The notes under the pieces: generated by a model
Told to the model about the DNA's origin: nothing
Seen by the model: only the letters and a program-made list of their open reading frames with translations
Database searches by the model: none
Shown here: positions 55,495 to 61,854 of the stretch, one piece after another
Numbering within the stretch: the stretch's first letter is position 1
Layout: every line of letters begins with the position of its first letter
NCBI RefSeq assembly: GCF_003674065.1
Contig: NZ_RDBE01000006.1
Coordinates: forward strand, 248,001 to 312,000
Length of the DNA: 64,000 nt
Direction: 5' to 3'
Source: Nocardioides mangrovicus
Lineage (GTDB): Bacteria; Actinomycetota; Actinomycetes; Propionibacteriales; Nocardioidaceae
Made by a program: the position numbers and the translations under genes

Positions 55495-56529
55495 ATGACG
55501 ACCCTTGCAGCACAATTCAGTGACGCGCTCAGCAACATCGAGCCGGATGATGACGTCGGGAACGCCATCGAGGCGCACAAAGAAGTCACCAAGGCGCTCA
55601 AGGCTGACGACCGGCTGAAGAAGCTCGGGGTGGACCCGATTCTCATCGGCTCGTACAAGCGGCACGTGTCCATCAAGCGCATCAAGGACGTCGATGTGTT
55701 CGCGCGGCTGACCGAGGCCGACGAGACGCTGCGACCTGGCGACATCCTGGACCACGTGACTGATGTGCTTGAGACGGCGTTCCCGAACCAGGTCGAGCGG
55801 CAGCGGCGGTCGGTGAAGATCGAGTTCCTCAACTTCGACCTGTCGGTGGACATCGTCATCGCGCGTCCCTGTGTTGACCACCCGGATGACCATTGGCAGA
55901 TCCCGGAGAAGATCGAGGACGACGGCAACGCAACCTGGGTCGAGACGAACCCGACCCGGATGACCAAGCTGTCCACCGAAGCCAACAAGGAGTTTGTCCT
56001 CGACGACGGCGACCAGAAGCCCGGCATCTACGTCCCCGTGGTCAAACTGATGCGACAGATCCGGCGCACCTGCCTGGGCGACCACCCCGGTGGGTTCTAC
56101 ATCGAGGTCGTCACCCTGCACGTCTTTAATGACCTCCAGCCCGACCATAAAACGGTCGCCGGTTACCTGACCCAGGTGCTGCGCGGTGTCGCGGACGCCA
56201 TGGCCAAGATCGTTGAGGAGGGCGGTCTCGCCGACCCGACCCTGAAGGGGAAGATTATTTCCACCAAGGCTACCGATGACGAGATCGATGCCGCCGCGGT
56301 CGCGCTCGCCGAGGCAGCCGACCTGGCCGAAAAGGCGCTCTTGGAGAAGAGCACGTGTGAGTCCGCGGTCATGTGGCGCAAGCTCCTCGGCGTCACGAAG
56401 AACACCGAGACCGAGGAGCACGTGTTCCCGCTGCCCGAGTACTGCAACCCGGACGGCACCTATAAGACGACGTCGTCGGTCAAGCCCGGTTCTTCGACCG
56501 TCCCGGCAGGTGACGGCCGGTACGCATGA
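55495..56529 (+). CDS. cdn: CBASS cyclic oligonucleotide synthase (CD-NTase)
   Basis: 344 aa. The nucleotidyltransferase signature LIGSYKRHVSIKRIKDVDVF has Gly52-Ser53 and the metal-binding Asp65 and Asp67; the third Asp is 119, in LSVDIVIA. KLMRQIRRTC and GFYIEVVTLHVF fit the helical C-terminal half of the cGAS/DncV-like fold. It is expected to make a cyclic di- or trinucleotide on phage sensing. A SAVED effector downstream favours a trinucleotide, by family precedent (E. cloacae CdnD02-Cap4). The C-terminus GDGRYA ends in Ala, and a small last residue suits conjugation by Cap2. First gene of the operon; overlaps cap2 by 4 bp (ATGA). Confidence 0.92.
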   Translation: MTTLAAQFSDALSNIEPDDDVGNAIEAHKEVTKALKADDRLKKLGVDPILIGSYKRHVSIKRIKDVDVFARLTEADETLRPGDILDHVTDVLETAFPNQVERQRRSVKIEFLNFDLSVDIVIARPCVDHPDDHWQIPEKIEDDGNATWVETNPTRMTKLSTEANKEFVLDDGDQKPGIYVPVVKLMRQIRRTCLGDHPGGFYIEVVTLHVFNDLQPDHKTVAGYLTQVLRGVADAMAKIVEEGGLADPTLKGKIISTKATDDEIDAAAVALAEAADLAEKALLEKSTCESAVMWRKLLGVTKNTETEEHVFPLPEYCNPDGTYKTTSSVKPGSSTVPAGDGRYA

Positions 56530-58085
56530 CCGGTGACTCGTATCTGCCGACTCGCGAGACCTTCGCCGACGAACTCGTTTCCGCCGGCTTCTCCGACGAC
56601 GGAGTTCGTCTGCGCGGTGAGGTCGCGTGGGCGACAGCCTTGGGTCAGATGCGCACGACCAAGGTCCAGATCACGTTCGGTGCAGCGTTCCCGTTCGCGC
56701 CGCCGACCGTGAACCTCGTCGGCGACTCAGGCGTCGATGTCACCTTTCACGTCGATCGCCCCGACCTGGACGCCGACCCGTCCCTGTCTGGGAACCTCTG
56801 CCTGTGGGAGCGAGACCATCCCGTCGAGCACGCACCCTGGCTCACCGCGGACGGCCTCCTCGCCCAAATTCGCGGATGGTTGGACCACACCGAAGCTGGG
56901 TGGCTCGATGACGACGCGTGCGATCTCGAGCGGTACTTGCCAAGTTGCCATGAGCTGGTCCTGTTCGATTCTGACGACACCTCCCAACGAGACCTTGTTC
57001 TGATGCAGGTTCACGGCATGAAGGCCCCGGCAACGGTCCGAATAACCAGCGACGTCTCTCGTGTTGGGAAGACACTCCCGAAGAAGCCCAGTCAGGTGCG
57101 ACGTAAGGACGCGGGTGCCTGCTGGATCGAGGATGTCGGTGAGCTGAGCCGGCCGGTCAGTTCTTGGCAGGACCTGCTCGGCGTCGTCGCCGATTCGAAC
57201 CGTCTAGTTTACCTGGCAGCCCTGCAGGCGGTCCGGTACGTGCATCTTCGCTACACCCGCAACGGAAAGCCGGGGGTGTTGGTCGTTCGCCTTCGAGGAC
57301 AGGGGGTCATTCAGGCATGCGAGTGCGCTGACGAGTCGCCCGGCGGCAGGTCTCTGCGCGCCGGACCGCAGGCCAAAAATCTGGCTCATGCATCGGTCGC
57401 CATCATCGGCTGCGGGGCCATCGGGTCGTTCGCCGCCGACCTGCTATTCCGGTCCGGAGTTCGTGAGTTCGTCCTCTACGACGCCGAAAGGTTGCTGCCC
57501 GGGAACGTAGTGCGGCACGTCGGAACGCTTGACGAGGTCGGGCTTGCCAAAGTCGATGTTGTGCGTGATCAACTGATTCGACTCGGCGCCGATAAGGAGG
57601 CGGTGGCACGTCACCCGGGAAACGTGAATACCCTGGCCGTTGCCCGTCGCATCGTCGCCAGTCACGACCTGGTGCTGGATGCGACCGCGGATGCTCGTGC
57701 GACGAGCCTGTTCGCTGTCGCCGCTGCGGGCCAGGAAGCCAGTAGTGGTGATTGCTCCGTAATTTCCGCCTGTGTCCAACGTCAAGGTCAAGTGATTCGT
57801 GTGGACCGGCTGACCGTCAACGCGGCGGAGGAACACCTACCTCCGCTAGAGCGCGACCCAGCTGAGGCCCAACTCGAAGACCCGGGCTGCGGGAGCCCTG
57901 TGTCAGTGACGCCGCCGGCATCGGTGCTGCGCGCAACAACCCTTGCTGTTGAAGTTGCGACCCTCGAGCTCCGGCAGAAGGGGTCGGCGCCGGTAACGAC
58001 CGTTGAGGTGCTCGTTGCTCAGCCAGAAGCGCCGTACGACGTCGTCGGGCGACTGACGTCCCTGACCGAGGAGGACCCAGCGTGA
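56526..58085 (+). CDS. cap2: CBASS E2-E1 fusion conjugation enzyme Cap2
   Basis: 519 aa. N-terminal E2-like (UBC) domain: FGAAFPFAPPTVNLVGDS then GNLCLWERDH with the presumed E2 catalytic Cys92. A linker of about 150 residues leads to a ThiF/E1 domain from residue 285: VAIIGCGAIGSFAADLLF (ATP site, Gly295-Gly300), VLYDAERLLPGNVVRH, LDATADARAT, and GCG at 454-456 with Cys455 as likely E1 catalytic residue. In studied type II systems Cap2 links the C-terminus of the CD-NTase to target molecules and primes it. At 519 aa it is somewhat shorter than the roughly 600 aa of the E. cloacae protein. Confidence 0.9.
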   Translation: MTGDSYLPTRETFADELVSAGFSDDGVRLRGEVAWATALGQMRTTKVQITFGAAFPFAPPTVNLVGDSGVDVTFHVDRPDLDADPSLSGNLCLWERDHPVEHAPWLTADGLLAQIRGWLDHTEAGWLDDDACDLERYLPSCHELVLFDSDDTSQRDLVLMQVHGMKAPATVRITSDVSRVGKTLPKKPSQVRRKDAGACWIEDVGELSRPVSSWQDLLGVVADSNRLVYLAALQAVRYVHLRYTRNGKPGVLVVRLRGQGVIQACECADESPGGRSLRAGPQAKNLAHASVAIIGCGAIGSFAADLLFRSGVREFVLYDAERLLPGNVVRHVGTLDEVGLAKVDVVRDQLIRLGADKEAVARHPGNVNTLAVARRIVASHDLVLDATADARATSLFAVAAAGQEASSGDCSVISACVQRQGQVIRVDRLTVNAAEEHLPPLERDPAEAQLEDPGCGSPVSVTPPASVLRATTLAVEVATLELRQKGSAPVTTVEVLVAQPEAPYDVVGRLTSLTEEDPA

Positions 58086-58555
58086 TCGGGCGGCGACAGC
58101 GCGTATCGCTGCACCCCTACGTTCCTCGAGCGCTTACGGCGGCTGCCCGGCGCAGCGAACCGAAAGAAACCGGCGGACTCCTCCTGGGCTGGACCGATGG
58201 CGGAATCATCGTGGTCCGCCACGCCCTCGAAGTCCCCGACCCTAGCGCTACCCAGACCAGCTGGACTCGCAGCGAGACACGGGCCAACGAGGCACTCACC
58301 AAGTGGCTGTCGGAGGCTGCACATCCCTGGCTCGGATACGTTGGCGATTGGCACGCCCACCCAGCTCCCGTCGGAGCGAGCACGACGGACAAACGGTGCC
58401 TCAAGAAGGACTCCCGGGTCACGCAGAAGTCACTCGTGCTAATCGTTCATCGAAGCGACGAGACCCTCGATGTCCTTACAGCCCAACGCGGCAGCGCAGC
58501 ACGCACCACGCTGATCACCTATGAGGAGATCAACCAAAAGGATCAGACAAGTTGA
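58082..58555 (+). CDS. cap3: CBASS JAMM/JAB deconjugating protease Cap3
   Basis: 157 aa, GTG start overlapping the cap2 stop (GTGA). All zinc-site residues of the JAMM motif are present: Glu29 in PKETGGLLLG, His91 and His93 in GDWHAHPAP, and Ser100/Asp103 in ASTTD. The domain spans the whole protein. It should cut the conjugates made by Cap2, limiting CD-NTase activity. It overlaps the effector start by 4 bp. Confidence 0.92.
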   Translation: MIGRRQRVSLHPYVPRALTAAARRSEPKETGGLLLGWTDGGIIVVRHALEVPDPSATQTSWTRSETRANEALTKWLSEAAHPWLGYVGDWHAHPAPVGASTTDKRCLKKDSRVTQKSLVLIVHRSDETLDVLTAQRGSAARTTLITYEEINQKDQTS

Positions 58556-60045
58556 GCAACGTCGGGCCCGCAGCAGGGAGGTCGTCAGCATCCGGCGTGA
58601 GACGCATGGGTGATGAGTTCCAAGATCTCGCCGCGTGGGCGGCCGCGGTCCAGCTCATCGTGCCCGGGCCGAAGTACCAATCGGTTCAGATGGAGATGAA
58701 CGGCCTCGGAAACCTCGATGACGTCGTTCTACGGACCAAGGATCCCGACCAAGCGGGCGACCTGTTCCAGCAACTCAAATGGACTACGCGGGAGTCCAAC
58801 TTCCTCGACGAGGAGTACATGACGAGCGTTCCCAGCTCAGGCACAAGGTCCTTGCTCAACAAGCTGTACAGCTCCTACGTCGGGCTCCGTGACCGGGCCG
58901 GGCAAGCGCACTTCCAGATGCAGCTCCTTTCTAACCGGCCGGCCGACCCCGCACACCCGCTGCTGTCACAGATCGACGGCCGTACCGGCATGCTCGTCCC
59001 GTTCGCAATGGACCAGCCCTCCGGATCCAGCGCCGGGAAGGCGCTCACAACCTGGGCCGAACACCTCCAAGTCGAACGCGACGGGCTCCTGGAGATGCTG
59101 TCGAAACTTCGTTTTCGCGCCGGCCGCGACCTTGCCGGCGAACGTGAAAACGCAAAGGCCCTCATGCTGGCAGCTGGCCTAGCGAGAACCGACGTTGCAC
59201 TCGACAACGGCATTCGAGCCGCTGGCGCTTGGGTACGCGACGGCCGCCGCGAAGCCACCGAAACTGACGTCCTCGCGGTTGTCGAAGCTTTCGGGTTATC
59301 CGCTCAACCGCCGACCGCAACTGTGCTCGTCGAAGACATCGACCACGACCGGAGCCCCGAAGCAGCCACCGTCAACGTGAATTGGGTATCTCACTACGCC
59401 GAGACCGACCCGGCCCTACGCCGAGTCCGCACCGACCCGGCAATGTACGAACATGCCGCAGCCGACATCCGCGGAGCCGCCGACACCATCGAAGCCGAGG
59501 GGTACCGGCGCGTTCACATCCGCGGCCACTTTCGCCAAGCCACCGCGTTCCTCGTAGGCAACTCCTTCCCGAAGACTCGCGGGTTCGACCTCGAGTACAA
59601 GCAAGGTCCAACATGGTGGGCAACCGACGCAGCCCGGCAAGCCCCGCACATTCAGGAACACCCCACCGCCATCGGGCAAGGGGACGACCTAGCCGTCCTT
59701 GTTGCTACAGCTGCAACGGCTACAGACGACGTCCTGCGCTACCTCAAGGATCAACAAGCGCCCGTCTCCGAACTCCGGACCTACATACCCGACGAAGGAG
59801 AGCACGACACCTCAGTTCTCGGCCCCGGCCACGCAGTCGGAATCGCCAGTGAGATTCGCCAACGAGTACGCGCAGCGCTCGCCGCCGCAGGTGGCACCGA
59901 CAGGAGGGTCCACCTGTTCGTTGCAGGTCCCAACGGACTCGCAGTCTTCCTCGGGCACCGCTGGAACGCTGTCACGACAACGATCGTCTACGAACACCGA
60001 GGAGTTGGAGCAGGGTACGTCCCCTCCTTCGTCGTCCAAGCATGA
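58552..60045 (+). CDS. cap4: CBASS effector: N-terminal nuclease with C-terminal SAVED domain (Cap4-like)
   Basis: 497 aa. TTG 58552 overlaps the cap3 stop (TTGA), matching the other junctions; GTG 58597 or ATG 58606 would remove 15 or 18 residues. The N-terminus (GDEFQDLAAWAAAVQLI, then QMEMNGLGNLDDVVLRT and LFQQLKW) has the Glu48, Asp56/57 and Gln74-x-Lys76 pattern of PD-(D/E)xK, DUF4297-type DNases. From about residue 300 lies SAVED: HIRGHFRQATAFLVGNSF and HLFVAGPNGLAVFLGHRWN, with VYEH near the end. Ligand binding would trigger promiscuous double-strand DNA cutting and cell death or arrest. Confidence 0.88.
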   Translation: MSNVGPAAGRSSASGVRRMGDEFQDLAAWAAAVQLIVPGPKYQSVQMEMNGLGNLDDVVLRTKDPDQAGDLFQQLKWTTRESNFLDEEYMTSVPSSGTRSLLNKLYSSYVGLRDRAGQAHFQMQLLSNRPADPAHPLLSQIDGRTGMLVPFAMDQPSGSSAGKALTTWAEHLQVERDGLLEMLSKLRFRAGRDLAGERENAKALMLAAGLARTDVALDNGIRAAGAWVRDGRREATETDVLAVVEAFGLSAQPPTATVLVEDIDHDRSPEAATVNVNWVSHYAETDPALRRVRTDPAMYEHAAADIRGAADTIEAEGYRRVHIRGHFRQATAFLVGNSFPKTRGFDLEYKQGPTWWATDAARQAPHIQEHPTAIGQGDDLAVLVATAATATDDVLRYLKDQQAPVSELRTYIPDEGEHDTSVLGPGHAVGIASEIRQRVRAALAAAGGTDRRVHLFVAGPNGLAVFLGHRWNAVTTTIVYEHRGVGAGYVPSFVVQA

Positions 60046-60142
60046 CCAACGGTGCGCGCCACTCATCGGTGACTAGGACCTGAATACCGTTCGCCAAGTG
60101 CATCATGCCGCCGCGTGAGCCGCTTGGCCTCCCGCCAATTGG

Positions 60143-60772
60143 TTACCGGCGGACCGCTCGCCCGCTCTCCTGACGCCAGATTGCGTGGTCGAGGTCGCGT
60201 GCCTGGGCTCCCAGGAGTTCCGCAGCACCGATTACGGCGCCGTGGGCCCGTTTCGGGTCTAGGGTCCCGTCTCCGATCGCCTTGGACACGAATCGAATGA
60301 TCATGGTGTCCGCCTTCACCCCAGTTCGTCCGAGGAGCATCGTGAAGTACTCCCAAGTGACCCAGCCGAGGCCCACGGTCCCGGTCCAGGCGGACTTGTG
60401 GGCAGGACTGTCCACCTCCACGTCTGAGGCCTTCGCGATTCCCGCGTCCAGGAGGCGGCCTGCGACGTCGAGGCACACCTCCGACTTGAGGCGCCCACCA
60501 CTTCGCTGCAAACCGAGCAAGCCTTGCAACCAATCAGGATCGAGCCGGCTGAACTCGGACAGATCATCGAGCGGGTGCCTCTCGACTACTGAGCGATAGC
60601 GCAACACACGGCCCAAGACTCCCGATGTCTCGGTGCCGTACCTCGCGCGGATCGACATCACCGAGTCGACCAGGGCGAGCTCGATCTGCCCCGGCCAGCC
60701 GTAATCGGTGACCGCCTGAACCTCGATGCCGACGGCTCGAACCCGGCGGGCTACGTCCTCGGCATCAGTCAC
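60143..60772 (-). CDS. Conserved protein of unknown function, helix-hairpin-helix-like C-terminus
   Basis: 209 aa from GTG 60772 (VTDAEDVARRVRAVG); a longer start at 60859 would add 29 residues with no coding look. TDYGWPGQIELALVDSVMSIR and VTWEYFTMLLGRTGVKADTM followed by IIRFVSKAIG are the recognisable blocks. The second is like the helix-hairpin-helix segment of HhH-GPD DNA glycosylases (GxGxxT...GVKAD), but the catalytic Lys/Asp of those enzymes is not evident. It lies between CBASS and a recombinase on the opposite strand, so a defence link is possible only by position. Confidence 0.5.
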   Translation of the reverse strand: MTDAEDVARRVRAVGIEVQAVTDYGWPGQIELALVDSVMSIRARYGTETSGVLGRVLRYRSVVERHPLDDLSEFSRLDPDWLQGLLGLQRSGGRLKSEVCLDVAGRLLDAGIAKASDVEVDSPAHKSAWTGTVGLGWVTWEYFTMLLGRTGVKADTMIIRFVSKAIGDGTLDPKRAHGAVIGAAELLGAQARDLDHAIWRQESGRAVRR

Positions 60773-60893
60773 ACCCAACACCTTGTCACGGCCGGTCGGC
60801 CGGGAGTGTTGAGCGGCGTAGCGTCGATGCTTTGACCTCGCTGCGTCGACGGCGAGCACAGCAAGTCACCCCGGCAGCGCCGCGGAGTACTAA

Positions 60894-60947
60894 ATGACCA
60901 GCCAAGACGCTCCTCGGGAGCTGATGCCGTTCAGCCTGCAAACATGA
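60894..60947 (+). pseudogene. Possible detached N-terminus of the second recombinase
   Basis: A 17-codon frame (MTSQDAPRELMPFSLQT) ends in a TGA that overlaps the ATG of the recombinase (ATGA). It reads like an N-terminus of the same gene put out of frame by one base. A short coupled leader ORF is the alternative. Confidence 0.3.
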
Positions 60948-61816
60948 CGCCCGCGCAACTTGTCGCCGTCTCGTTCCTCACCCGCTATTCCGGGCCAACC
61001 CACCACCTATACGCCTGCCAGTTGCGCCGGCGGTTCGACTGGTGCGAAACCAACGGGATCGACGCCCTGATCGGCGTCGAGCGGGCAAACGTCGAGCTCT
61101 ACATCCGCTCCTTGACCGAAGGCGGCCTGATGGCCTCGTCAGTGGTCACGATGATGCACGGGGTACGCGGGTACTTCCGGTTCGCCCAGATCGACGGACT
61201 CACCTCCTCCGACCCAGCGGTCTACGCCCGGCTACCCGAGGTGCATCGTGACGAGTCCCGCACCCAAGGGCTTGACCGGCTCGAACTCATCCGCTTCCTA
61301 CAGGTCGCCCAGACGATCACCGTCCACCACGGCGCTCTCGCCTACCTGCTTGGCATCAACGCCCTGCGAGCCTCAGAGGCAGCAGCGGTCCGGATCGAGG
61401 ACTACGCCCAAACGCTGCGTGGCCACTGCGTCCTGCACCTCGTCGGCAAAGGCCACAGACCCGCCACCATGCTATTTACCGTCCCGGTCCTTCGGGTCCT
61501 CGAAGCGTGCCGAGGCCAGCGGAGCGCCGGACCGCTCATCCTGCGTCCACTCACCGGCGAACCGGTTGATCGACGTGACGTCTATCGGACGGTCCAGCGC
61601 ATCGCCCGGGCCGCAGAGATCCCGCGACACATCAGCTCACACTCGCTGCGTCACGCCGCAATCACCAACGCGCTGGACGCCGGAGTCCCGCTACGCGACG
61701 CGCAGATCCTCGCCCCGCAAGCCGACCCGCGCACCACCGAGCACTACGTCGGCGCCCGAGGAAACCTCGACCGCCACGGCGTCCACTTCCTCACCGCCTA
61801 CGTCGCTGGCTTCTAA
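60944..61816 (+). CDS. Tyrosine recombinase with an altered catalytic position
   Basis: 290 aa. A SAM-like core-binding half (LTRYSGPTHHLYACQLRRRF, VERANVELYIRSL) and the catalytic half: Arg I in INALRASEAAAVR, the Lys strand LVGKGHRPATM, HSLRHAAITNALDAG, and DPRTTEHYVGARGN with the nucleophile Tyr. Between these, the His/Trp position expected as ...ARHADPRT or LGHADP reads LAPQADPRT, so the residue is Gln. Activity may be reduced. It faces a relaxase gene across a hairpin and may belong to a separate integrated plasmid-like module. Confidence 0.8.
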   Translation: MTPAQLVAVSFLTRYSGPTHHLYACQLRRRFDWCETNGIDALIGVERANVELYIRSLTEGGLMASSVVTMMHGVRGYFRFAQIDGLTSSDPAVYARLPEVHRDESRTQGLDRLELIRFLQVAQTITVHHGALAYLLGINALRASEAAAVRIEDYAQTLRGHCVLHLVGKGHRPATMLFTVPVLRVLEACRGQRSAGPLILRPLTGEPVDRRDVYRTVQRIARAAEIPRHISSHSLRHAAITNALDAGVPLRDAQILAPQADPRTTEHYVGARGNLDRHGVHFLTAYVAGF

Positions 61817-61833
61817 CTTTCACGGCACGCCGC

Positions 61834-61854
61834 CGCGATAGGCCCTCTATCGCG
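61834..61854. terminator. Bidirectional hairpin between recombinase and relaxase
   Basis: CGCGATAG and CTATCGCG form a perfect 8-bp stem with loop GCCCT. It lies between two convergent genes and includes the relaxase stop codon. Confidence 0.5.

Noticed and set aside
55495-60045. CBASS of type I, III or IV
   Set aside because: There are no HORMA/TRIP13 genes, no QueC-like or OGG-like genes, and Cap2 plus Cap3 are present, which defines type II.
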